This document shows, one piece after another, positions 1 to 6,156 of a stretch of 8,712 bases of DNA (position 1 is its first letter; every line of letters starts with the position of its first letter). The stretch is taken from NCBI GenBank assembly GCA_936941515.1, contig CAKZJI010000471.1, positions 1 to 8,712 on the forward strand, given 5' to 3'. Both the position numbers and the translations under genes were made by a program. The notes below the pieces were generated by a model that ran no database searches, had not been told where the DNA came from, and was given only the letters and a program-made list of their open reading frames with translations. Origin of the DNA: an uncultured Propionibacteriaceae bacterium (GTDB lineage Bacteria > Actinomycetota > Actinomycetes > Propionibacteriales > Propionibacteriaceae).

Positions 1-154
1 GGGCGAGCGCACGCAGCAGCGTCTACTTCCCACAGGCGTTGGGTCCGACGATCGCGGTGAACCCCCCGTCGGGGATCACGAGGTCCACTCCACGCACGAT
101 GTCGCCGTTGCCGTAGGAAACACTCAGGCTCTGGGCCTCAAGAAGCGGGTTCAC
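1..154 (-). pseudogene. fepC: Ferric-siderophore ABC transporter ATPase, 5' part, with an in-frame stop in Walker A
   Basis: This is the start of the ATP-binding subunit that would power the FepBDG importer from the cytoplasm. The GTG start at 152-154 overlaps the fepG stop, with a strong GGAGG ribosome site at 160-164. The frame reads LLEAQSLSVSYGNG, then IPDGGFTAIVGPNACGK, which closely follows the N-terminus of E. coli FepC (IPDG-FTAI-GPN-CGKSTLLR). Codon 44, which should be the Walker A Ser, is TAG (23-25). The same frame then continues TLLRALA to the window edge. A single C-to-A change (TCG to TAG) would explain it. As written, only 43 residues are made, without nucleotide-binding capacity. 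Family identity is well supported. Whether this is a real nonsense mutation, a sequencing error or a suppressed codon cannot be decided here, and the rest of the gene lies outside the window. Confidence 0.85.
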
Positions 155-1188
155 AGGGACCTCCGCAGCAGGAAGATGAGTAGGTAGATGCCGCCAAGGG
201 CGCTCGTGGCGATGCCGACTGGCGCACGAAGCGGTTCAGGCATCATCTGCACCAGGCTTTCTGCGAACAGCAGCAGCGCGCCGCCGGTCAGGGCGGAGGT
301 CAGGACCGGGACCGCGCGTGTTCCCGCCATCGCTCGCGCAATCTGAGGGGCGGCCAGGGACACGAAGGAGATCGGCCCGGTGCTGGCGATGGCCGATCCC
401 GTCAGAACCACACCGGCAAGCACCATCGTCCGCGTCAGCCGAGGCACTAAGAGGCCGATCTGCGACCCCATGTCAGTGCCGAGGTCCAGAACGGTGAGGT
501 GCCGTGCGCAGTAGAGCACCACCGGCAGACAGGCCAGGAATGCGAGCGTGGGAACCAGCGCATGCTCCCAGGTTCGTGATTTGAGGGAGCCAACCAGCCA
601 GATCTGGGCGCCAACAGCGACATTCGGGTCGGTGCGGGTCAGCAGCAGCTCACTCATCGCGTTCCACATCGCGGACAGCCCGATGCCGATCAGCACCATG
701 CGGGAAATCATCGCCGATCCGCTGCCTGAGAGCCAGTAGCCGAGGAATGAGGCGACGGCGCAGCCCAGCATGGCAGCCCCGGAGGTCGCCCACGCGGAGG
801 TCTGGAACACTGTGATGCCGACGACCGCCCCCAGCGCGGCTCCGGTGACCATGCCGATGATCTCCGGGGAGCCGAGGGCATTGCGCGAGAGCGACTGGAA
901 CACCAGGCCGGCCAATCCCAGGCAGGCCCCGGTGGCGAACCCCGTCACAGCCCGCGGCAGACGAACAGTCCACAGCACCCCTGCGCGGGAGGAGGCCTCC
1001 GGGCCACCGAGAAGCGACTCGACCACCTCCCCTGGGCTCAGCTGGATCTTGCCCGTGACCAGCAGGAACCACGTCAGCCCGAGGCAGGCTGTCATCAGCA
1101 GCGTCGCCACCAGAACGGGGCGCGGATACCAGAGGCTGGAGACGGGGCCGAGGCGGAGTCGTCGCCCGGGTGCGAGGCTGTGGCTCAC
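151..1188 (-). CDS. fepG: Ferric-siderophore ABC transporter permease, FepG-like
   Basis: One of two polytopic inner permeases of a FecCD-family iron-siderophore importer; with FepD it forms the channel through the cytoplasmic membrane. The GTG at 1186-1188 is chosen because it overlaps the fepD stop (GTGA) and gives 345 residues, normal for the family. An open frame extends further upstream but lies over fepD and would add an Arg-rich non-homologous tail. Landmarks are RLPRAVTGF (about 76-84), QSLSRNALGSPEIIG (about 98-112), the cytoplasmic coupling region GPISFVSLAAPQIAR, and a C-terminus PVGIATSALGGIYLLIFLL closely like E. coli FepG. Hydrophobic segments run through the whole length. In the coupling segment the common Pro-His pair is Pro-Gln. 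The 3' end overlaps fepC by the same GTGA arrangement. Substrate (catecholate siderophore) is inferred from resemblance only. Confidence 0.9.
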   Translation of the reverse strand: MSHSLAPGRRLRLGPVSSLWYPRPVLVATLLMTACLGLTWFLLVTGKIQLSPGEVVESLLGGPEASSRAGVLWTVRLPRAVTGFATGACLGLAGLVFQSLSRNALGSPEIIGMVTGAALGAVVGITVFQTSAWATSGAAMLGCAVASFLGYWLSGSGSAMISRMVLIGIGLSAMWNAMSELLLTRTDPNVAVGAQIWLVGSLKSRTWEHALVPTLAFLACLPVVLYCARHLTVLDLGTDMGSQIGLLVPRLTRTMVLAGVVLTGSAIASTGPISFVSLAAPQIARAMAGTRAVPVLTSALTGGALLLFAESLVQMMPEPLRAPVGIATSALGGIYLLIFLLRRSL

Positions 1189-2186
1189 AGTCTCACCACC
1201 CGCATCCGCCGGGCCACGAGGACGAACAGCGGACCGCCGATGAGGGCGCAGACGATTCCGGCCGCCACCTCCCTGGGGGGGACGATGACCCGCCCGACGA
1301 CATCGGCGAGCAGCAGCGTCGCGGCCCCGAACAGGGCGGAGCCAACCACCAGCGGAACGACATTCGGCCCGGCCAGCGCCCGGACCAGCAGCGGGGCCAC
1401 GAGCCCCAGGAATCCGATGGGCCCGACCAGGACGGTGGCGCAACCACTCAGGATGACGGTGGCGGCGCCGGAGATGGCCCAGGTGAGGCGGGGGTGTGTG
1501 CCGAGTGACAGGGCCATGTCGTTGCCGAGGGCGAGGGCGTTCAGGTCACGGCTGAGGGTCAGGGCGACGACCGTCGCGATGATCGCCAGGGCAGCGCACA
1601 GCACGATGAGCGGCAGGGGCCTCAGGTTGACGGCACCCGATGCCCATCCCCTGAAGCCCTCGAAGGCGCTGGGAGCGGTGACGACGACCCAGTGGGTTCC
1701 GGCAGATGCGACGGCGGACAGCGCGGCCCCGCTGAGGATCAGCCGGAGGGTGTCTCGTCTGCCGCTCAGGACACCGCCGACGATGAGCACGAGGACACCA
1801 GCGAGAGTCGCCCCACACAGCGCGAGGGTGACCACGGTTCCCGTCGCGGGGGCGGTGAAGAGCATGTAGCTGAGAGCCACCCCGAGGGCAGCCCCGGAGT
1901 TGACCCCCAGCAGCCCCGGTTCGGCGAGCGGATTGCGAGTCAGCGTCTGGGTCAGCGCTCCGGCGACGCCGAGTGCCGCCCCCGCCACGATCGCGACAGG
2001 GATGCGGCTCAGCCGCAGGGTCCACACGATCGTCTGCCCTGCGGGAGAGGCTTCACCGCCGGTAACGGTGGCCCAGGCCTCATCCAGCGGCACGTCCCCG
2101 GAGCCAATGAACAGCGATAGGAAGCCGAGCCCGGCGAGCAGCAGCACCCCGAGCCCGGCAACCTTAATCGTTGGGTGTTTTTTCAC
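1185..2186 (-). CDS. fepD: Ferric-siderophore ABC transporter permease, FepD-like
   Basis: Partner permease of FepG in the same FecCD-type importer, 333 residues, polytopic. The start is GTG at 2184-2186, overlapping the fepB stop (GTGA). No Shine-Dalgarno sequence is visible before it, so initiation probably relies on ribosomes finishing fepB. The segment GALTQTLTRNPLAEPGLLG (about 76-94) is almost identical to E. coli FepD and marks it as the FepD-type rather than FepG-type subunit. Other landmarks are LRLSRIP (57-63; relatives usually have LRLPR), the coupling region GPIGFLGLVAPLLVRAL, where the usual Pro-His is Pro-Leu, and a C-terminal DVVGRVIVPPREVAAGIV segment typical of the family. 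The first hydrophobic segment is at about 9-28. It ends in a basic tail, RRMRVVRL. Confidence 0.93.
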   Translation of the reverse strand: MKKHPTIKVAGLGVLLLAGLGFLSLFIGSGDVPLDEAWATVTGGEASPAGQTIVWTLRLSRIPVAIVAGAALGVAGALTQTLTRNPLAEPGLLGVNSGAALGVALSYMLFTAPATGTVVTLALCGATLAGVLVLIVGGVLSGRRDTLRLILSGAALSAVASAGTHWVVVTAPSAFEGFRGWASGAVNLRPLPLIVLCAALAIIATVVALTLSRDLNALALGNDMALSLGTHPRLTWAISGAATVILSGCATVLVGPIGFLGLVAPLLVRALAGPNVVPLVVGSALFGAATLLLADVVGRVIVPPREVAAGIVCALIGGPLFVLVARRMRVVRL

Positions 2187-3169
2187 GCCGAGTAGGCGGC
2201 GACGGCATGCTCCACCAGGTCCCTCGCGGAGTAGTAGTCCAGTTTGAAGGAAGCCTGGCCAAGGGGCTTGACCTGCTTGGACTGGACGCTCGGTATCGTC
2301 GCAAACCGCTCGTCCTGCAGCAGAGCGTCAACCTGCTGCTGCTCGTTGCCGACGAGCAGCATCTGCTCGGACTTCAGGTACGTGACAGCCCGCTCTGGGG
2401 ATGTGAACGCGAAGTCCTTGCGCCCCTTCTCCGGCTCAACGCCGGTGTCGGCGACATCAATGCCGAGCTTCTTCAGGATCAGGGCCTGCGGCGCGGTCGG
2501 CAGCCCCACCGACATTCCCTTCTCGCCGTTGTAGACAGCGATGTCGACGGGGCTGGTCGGGGCCTTGATCTTGTCCTTGGCCTCCGTGGAGAAGGCGTCG
2601 AACTCGGTGAGTATCTTGTCGGCGTTCTCTGAGAGGTTCAGCATCTGACCCACCTGCCGGGTGACCTCCTCCCAGTCATGGCTGTTGTAGTCAACCACCA
2701 GGGTGGGGGCGATCTGATTCAGCTGATCGTAGCTGTCGACGGCGCTGTCGTTGCCCGTTGCGGCGACGATGATGACGTCGGGTTTGGCGGCCGTAATGGT
2801 CTCGATGTCCAGGTTGCTGCCGGTATAGAGCGACTCCACGCCACGCTCCTCGGCGATCTTGCTCCAGTGGGTGAACCAGCCATTAGCATCAAGACCAGGG
2901 CCATTCGGCTTCGAGCCGCCGGACCCGACGACGGGGGCGTCGATGGCCAGCAGGGTGCCGGTCAACGTCACAGAGGTGGAGACGATCCGCTGTGGCTTGG
3001 CAGGAATCTCCGCCGTTCCCTTGGCGTGCTCCACGGTGCGGGTGGCAGCTTCCGAGGACGAGGGATCGGCTGCCGGGGATGAGCCTCCGTCGCCCCCGGT
3101 TCCCTGGGAGCCGCAGCCCGCGGCCAGGAGGGTGAACGCCGCTGCGATGGCGACGAGGGTCTTGCGCAT
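2183..3169 (-). CDS. fepB: Ferric-siderophore-binding lipoprotein, FepB-like
   Basis: Extracytoplasmic substrate-binding protein that captures the ferric siderophore and delivers it to FepDG. In a Gram-positive cell it is tethered to the outer face of the membrane. It has a lipoprotein signal: basic MRK, a hydrophobic core, and a lipobox LAAGC with the lipidated Cys at residue 19. A Gly/Ser/Pro-rich linker follows to about residue 42. The mature part has QRIVSTSVTLTGTLLAIDAP (about 60-79), YDQLNQIAPTLVVDY and a C-terminal FKLDYYSARD, all closely matching E. coli FepB, so it is placed in the enterobactin-binding type of periplasmic binding proteins (328 residues, usual length). The ATG at 3167-3169 has GGAAAGG at 3177-3183, 7 bases away. 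First gene of the fep operon; probably iron-repressed through the box at 3243-3261. No siderophore biosynthesis gene is in the window. Confidence 0.93.
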   Translation of the reverse strand: MRKTLVAIAAAFTLLAAGCGSQGTGGDGGSSPAADPSSSEAATRTVEHAKGTAEIPAKPQRIVSTSVTLTGTLLAIDAPVVGSGGSKPNGPGLDANGWFTHWSKIAEERGVESLYTGSNLDIETITAAKPDVIIVAATGNDSAVDSYDQLNQIAPTLVVDYNSHDWEEVTRQVGQMLNLSENADKILTEFDAFSTEAKDKIKAPTSPVDIAVYNGEKGMSVGLPTAPQALILKKLGIDVADTGVEPEKGRKDFAFTSPERAVTYLKSEQMLLVGNEQQQVDALLQDERFATIPSVQSKQVKPLGQASFKLDYYSARDLVEHAVAAYSA

Positions 3170-3176
3170 GTCTTTG

Positions 3177-3183
3177 CCTTTCC
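3177..3183 (-). promoter_or_regulatory. Ribosome-binding site of fepB
   Basis: GGAAAGG on the minus strand, 7 bases before the ATG at 3169. It supports that ATG as the operon's first start. It contrasts with fepD, which has no visible site of its own. Confidence 0.7.
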
Positions 3184-3242
3184 GTTCGGCCGGGAGAGGT
3201 GGGCGAGTCGCGTCACGCAGGCACCCGCCATCGCCGAGAGAT

Positions 3243-3261
3243 TTAGGATTGGATTACCTCA
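3243..3261. promoter_or_regulatory. Candidate DtxR/IdeR-type iron box upstream of fepB
   Basis: The plus strand reads TTAGGATTGGATTACCTCA. Against the DtxR/IdeR consensus TTAGGTTAGSCTAACCTWA, recalled from known actinobacterial iron repressors, 14 of 19 positions agree, including the full TTAGG and ACCT arms. It lies about 74 bases upstream of the fepB ATG, a sensible place for a repressor to block the promoter. I see no convincing -35/-10 pair to place it against. The expected behaviour, repression by Fe(II)-bound DtxR/IdeR when iron is ample, is inference. Confidence 0.6.
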
Positions 3262-3319
3262 ATGATCCCCCACAGGCTATCCCCTGGGCTAGGCCTTGTC
3301 CACCATCTGGAACACGCCT

Positions 3320-3336
3320 GCCACGGCAGCCGTGGC
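3320..3336. repeat. Perfect inverted repeat, 7-base arms, 3-base centre
   Basis: GCCACGG-CAG-CCGTGGC. Compact and GC-rich, about 150 bases upstream of the fepB ATG and outside the iron box. No T-run on either side, so a standard intrinsic terminator is unlikely. A protein-binding site or RNA hairpin is possible. Confidence 0.5.
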
Positions 3337-3403
3337 TTGCCAATCACGCTGCGGAAGACCACGCGCACCTACCCCGTCCCCTGCTGAGAGACAGCATGCG
3401 CAG

Positions 3404-3441
3404 TGGCGTCATGAGGGCTATTCACAAGACGCATGACGGCA
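3404..3441. repeat. Inverted repeat, 10-base arms with one mismatch, 18-base loop
   Basis: Arms TGGCGTCATG (3404-3413) and CATGACGGCA (3432-3441) pair except at one G-G position. Part of the hairpin cluster between the propeller gene and fepB. Role unknown. Confidence 0.45.
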
Positions 3442-3494
3442 CAGAACTTGGGCAAGGAAGTCAGGCCAGGTAAGCCTCTCAATGAGAGAATTGC

Positions 3495-3556
3495 GCCTGG
3501 CCCGCCGCGGAAGTCATCCAGGATCACTCCCAGAGACAGCCCGCGACGGGCCAGGC
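3495..3556. repeat. Long inverted repeat downstream of the propeller gene, possible transcription terminator
   Basis: Arms GCCTGGCCCG (3495-3504) and CGGGCCAGGC (3547-3556) are perfectly complementary. After one mismatch the stem goes on for five more pairs (3506-3510 with 3541-3545), leaving a 30-base loop. The stem starts about 30 bases beyond the propeller stop codon, a natural place for a terminator of that gene. The minus strand after it reads GCAATTCTCTC and lacks a T-run, and the loop is long for an intrinsic terminator. Transcript-end protection or an element relic remain open. Confidence 0.5.
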
Positions 3557-3586
3557 ATGAGGTGAGGGGATTCCCCTACTTTACTT

Positions 3587-5725
3587 CTACTTCTTCAGGT
3601 AGCTGTTGCGGTACAGATCAGCACCACGGGCGTAGTACAGGTAGCCGTCCTTGCCCAGCGTCAGCCCGGAGACCCCTTTGGCGATTGGGGTGGCACCGGA
3701 GAGATCTCCTGCCTGGAAGGCATAGAGAGCACCACCGATGTACGTCAGCACCTGGCCTTGGTGATAGACCATCCAGCTACGGTTCTCAGCAACAGCCCCA
3801 CCCTTGGACACGTTCGCCGGCGTACCGACGACCTTCAGGTTTGCGGTGTCAACCTTGAAGACATACTGCCCGGTGGAAGCGTAGAGCGTCCCGTCGTCAC
3901 CAAAGGTGAGAGCCGTGACAGCGGCCTGCCCTTCCCCTGGGAATGGGTTGAGGATCCGGGTCACCTTGCGGGCATTCACATCAAACTCCACCAGACGGGC
4001 CTCCTGGCCTTTCGCCCTGAGGCCATGACCACCACGGATAGTGGTTCCGATGTAGAGCTTGCCATCCTTGTATGCCATGGAGACTGGGGACTGGTCCTTC
4101 AGCTGGTCCACGGGAACTCCGTCGGCGTGAGGCAGATTCTTGAAGTCATAGGCGACGGTCTTGCCCTGGGCGTCTTTGATGAAGTCGCCGGTGGAGGCGT
4201 CGAAGAAGCCCAGCGCACCGCCCTGCATCCCGCTGACAGGCACGGTGCCGATGGCGAACTGATGCTCGCTGATAGGGGCAATTGCGAATGGCCGATCCTG
4301 ACCGGGCAGCATCTGCTCAGTCGTGTTCTTCGGCTCCTCAAGGTTGCTGAGGGAGTGCACGCTGACTCTCGCATCCGGATAGAACCCGGTAACCAAGTGG
4401 TCACCATGAGCGACGATTGCCTCACCCTGACCAGTTGCTGCGGGGATCGTCCGAGACGTAGTTTCGGCCGCTTTGGCTGCCGGGGAGACTTCGAGCAGCG
4501 CGGGGGTCGACATATACCAGGAGCCGTAGAGCTTCCCGTTGTCGGCGGCCGTCAGAGACTGGATTGTGCGACGCGCCGGCTCGACCAGGCCAGAGACGAG
4601 TTCCGGCCCCTCAGACCCTGCGCTATAGATGCTCATTCGCCCACCATTCATCTCCGAGGACAAGAACCAGTCATGGTTCACCCAGCTGTTGGGGCTGAGG
4701 CGAGGCAGGAGATTGGTGGTCTCGAAGAGCGGGGTCCCAGTCTTCGTCGCAGGATCATACTCCTTAAGCTGAACCGGCCCTCCTTCTGTCGCCTGGAAGG
4801 TGTAGTAGACCTTGCTGGCCTCTCCCGGGCGAGTGATCACAGCGCCTGAGGCTTCAGGCACCTCCCAGGTCTCACCACTGGTCAAGTTGTATGCCACAGT
4901 TCCTTTTCCACCTTGCATACGCTTGGCGTAGAGAATTCCGCCCTTCACCGTGAGGTAGGGCATCAACCCGTTCGCGAACATGTTCGCAGGAAGAGGCACG
5001 ACAGCCTTCTCACCGGTCTTGGTGTCGATCTGGTACACCTGCGGTTTGGTCGTCCCGGTCGACACGTAGAGCTTGCCGTTCTCATAGGAGATGCTGCGGG
5101 CGTCATTCTGCCCGGCCTCGACAGGATCAGCGCCTTTCAGGAGGCTCCAGCCACTACCAGGATGGTAGGCCAGCACATGCCCTCCCAGCCCATCCTTGTT
5201 CTGCCCTGCGACATAGACCGTGTCGCCGTCGCCGACGGCCATGTCCCAGACGAACGTCATCCGCCCCTTCACGGCGTCGTATCCTTTAACGCCGTCGGCG
5301 CTCAGCTTTGTCACTGAGTCATCCTTGGGGTTGTACTGGTACAGATTCGAGTTGGATCCGATCATCACGGTGCCGTCGCTCAGGGTGGCAAAGCCCCACG
5401 GCTGCACATCCTCGTTCGAAGCGTCGAGCTCGAAAGACTTGATCTTCTGCTTCGTCTGCAGATCGACGATGTTCACGACTCCGCCGATGCCACCGGCGAC
5501 CATCACCCCAACCGGAACACCATTTCTGGTGGTGGTGCCATAGTTGGGGAGGTTCGGCGGGGGTGGAGCTGTCTGCGGCAATGCCTCCTCATAAGCGGCG
5601 AGGTTGTCAACCGCGGGATCGGCCTGGGCCTGGCTACCCAGAGTCATTACCCCTCCAAGCGTCAGGGCAAAGGCCATGGCTATTCGCAAGAAAGCTCGGG
5701 GTCTGGGTTCTTTGGTTGTGCGCAT
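3587..5725 (-). CDS. Secreted beta-propeller-repeat protein, function unknown
   Basis: A 712-residue exported protein. It has a Sec-type signal peptide: basic N-region (RPRAFLR), hydrophobic core at about 15-30 and an AQA cleavage site at 33-35. After it comes a Pro-rich stretch (PQTAPPPPNLP, 50-60). The rest is a series of short strand-turn units of the form G-x-L-Y-(V/I/A)-x-(T/G) that mark blades of a beta-propeller. Clear ones lie near 118, 168, 217, 263, 397, 555, 612, 665 and 694, with weaker ones near 305, 443 and 489. The number and length fit two tandem propellers. I see no Cys, no membrane anchor, no LPxTG sorting signal and no attached enzyme domain, so it is probably released or loosely bound. 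The ATG at 5723-5725 has AAAGGAG at 5734-5740, 8 bases upstream. It ends at the Lys-Lys of NSYLKK. Substrate or partner cannot be named; a sugar-polymer or protein-binding role is a guess. Confidence 0.85.
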   Translation of the reverse strand: MRTTKEPRPRAFLRIAMAFALTLGGVMTLGSQAQADPAVDNLAAYEEALPQTAPPPPNLPNYGTTTRNGVPVGVMVAGGIGGVVNIVDLQTKQKIKSFELDASNEDVQPWGFATLSDGTVMIGSNSNLYQYNPKDDSVTKLSADGVKGYDAVKGRMTFVWDMAVGDGDTVYVAGQNKDGLGGHVLAYHPGSGWSLLKGADPVEAGQNDARSISYENGKLYVSTGTTKPQVYQIDTKTGEKAVVPLPANMFANGLMPYLTVKGGILYAKRMQGGKGTVAYNLTSGETWEVPEASGAVITRPGEASKVYYTFQATEGGPVQLKEYDPATKTGTPLFETTNLLPRLSPNSWVNHDWFLSSEMNGGRMSIYSAGSEGPELVSGLVEPARRTIQSLTAADNGKLYGSWYMSTPALLEVSPAAKAAETTSRTIPAATGQGEAIVAHGDHLVTGFYPDARVSVHSLSNLEEPKNTTEQMLPGQDRPFAIAPISEHQFAIGTVPVSGMQGGALGFFDASTGDFIKDAQGKTVAYDFKNLPHADGVPVDQLKDQSPVSMAYKDGKLYIGTTIRGGHGLRAKGQEARLVEFDVNARKVTRILNPFPGEGQAAVTALTFGDDGTLYASTGQYVFKVDTANLKVVGTPANVSKGGAVAENRSWMVYHQGQVLTYIGGALYAFQAGDLSGATPIAKGVSGLTLGKDGYLYYARGADLYRNSYLKK

Positions 5726-5733
5726 GTCTCACG

Positions 5734-5740
5734 CTCCTTT
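5734..5740 (-). promoter_or_regulatory. Ribosome-binding site of the propeller gene
   Basis: AAAGGAG on the minus strand, 8 bases before the ATG at 5725. One of the best-matched ribosome sites in the window; it settles the start and suggests efficient translation. Confidence 0.75.
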
Positions 5741-5787
5741 GAACAGGTGGTTTCACTTATGTCGCGCCGTTCCTGCCCCCTGACCGT

Positions 5788-5801
5788 TTCCAGCCCTGGA
5801 A
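5788..5801. promoter_or_regulatory. Perfect palindrome upstream of the propeller gene, candidate operator
   Basis: TTCCAG-CC-CTGGAA, 6-base arms around a 2-base centre, about 63 bases upstream of the ATG. Size and position suit binding of a dimeric regulator. A shorter palindrome, TGTGCACA, follows at 5811-5818. I cannot assign it to a regulator family, and no clear -35/-10 pair is visible nearby. Confidence 0.4.
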
Positions 5802-6109
5802 GCAGCCGTCTGTGCACACGCTCATCTTGATCGCGGCACGTCTACAACGTTTCACTGAGCGACCTGAAGCAGCTCACCTGCCCCAGAACCGTCCCCCGGC
5901 GAGGGATCTCATCGACACGACGCGCATGACGGCTGAGCCATCCTAAGCAGACGACGCGCCGTACCGGCAAGGCCGCATTGAATCGTTACAGCGTGTTGCG
6001 GCAAAGCCTGGCCAAAAGGACGACAAGACAGCTTCCAGCAGCTGCTCACCGGGCAGCCCGGCTCCGTCCTGCAGGGCACCCACCTCGCTTTTCAGCGCTT
6101 CTGACCATG

Positions 6110-6153
6110 CGTTCAGCAGAACGTACGGGCAGCCTGATGATCGAGGCTCTGCC
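6110..6153 (-). terminator. Tandem hairpins after the reductase gene, possible terminator
   Basis: The first structure (6128-6153) starts 4 bases past the reductase stop: GGCAG+CCT pairs with AGG+CTGCC with a 2-base bulge and an 8-base loop. The second (6110-6123) is CGTTC-AGCA-GAACG. Position fits termination of the minus-strand reductase. There is no T-run, which is often weak or absent in high-GC bacteria, so the call is tentative. Confidence 0.35.
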
Positions 6154-6156
6154 TCC

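Larger units (their letters stand above)
3170..3586. other. Non-coding region between the propeller gene and fepB, rich in inverted repeats
   Basis: These 417 bases contain no believable gene on either strand. On the fepB side are its ribosome site and the iron box. The remainder carries at least five separate inverted repeats: 3320-3336, 3382-3396 (TGCTG/CAGCA, loop AGAGA), 3404-3441, 3476-3488 (CTCTC-AAT-GAGAG) and 3495-3556, plus a short AGGGG-ATT-CCCCT at 3565-3577 just beyond the propeller stop codon. Some probably end transcription of the propeller gene. None is followed on the minus strand by a clear T-run. A small structured RNA or the relic of an inserted element are other possibilities. 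Confidence 0.5.
5726..6156. other. Intergenic stretch between the reductase and propeller genes
   Basis: This 431-base region holds the propeller gene's ribosome site and palindrome at its left end and two adjoining hairpins at its right end (6110-6153). In between I recognise no gene, RNA or insertion sequence. A minus-strand frame is open from inside the reductase down to 5943. A GTG at 6162-6164, overlapping the reductase stop, would give a 73-residue product with a middle part like a soluble helix (NAWSEALKSEVGALQDG). It has no known motif and ends in a Cys/Arg-rich tail unlike a normal protein, so it is not called as a gene. Confidence 0.5.

Noticed and set aside
1189..1443. In-frame extension of fepG upstream of 1188
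   Set aside because: It overlies fepD, is Arg/Gly/Pro-rich and unlike any permease. The GTG at 1188 matches the family's length and the GTGA overlap pattern.
2171..2632. Plus-strand open frame antisense to fepB
   Set aside because: Shadow of the well-supported fepB gene; no ribosome site or recognisable domain.
3431..3440. Ten-base repeat GCATGACGGC shared with 5924-5933
   Set aside because: Short, and the flanks do not continue the match; likely chance in GC-rich DNA.
3758..4849. Long plus-strand open frame antisense to the propeller gene
   Set aside because: It lies wholly within the propeller gene on the opposite strand, has no family motif, and is explained by the high-GC codon pattern of the real gene.
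5928..5946. Second possible DtxR/IdeR box
   Set aside because: Only 11 of 19 positions agree and only the right arm (CCTAA) is good; it is more than 200 bases from the propeller start.
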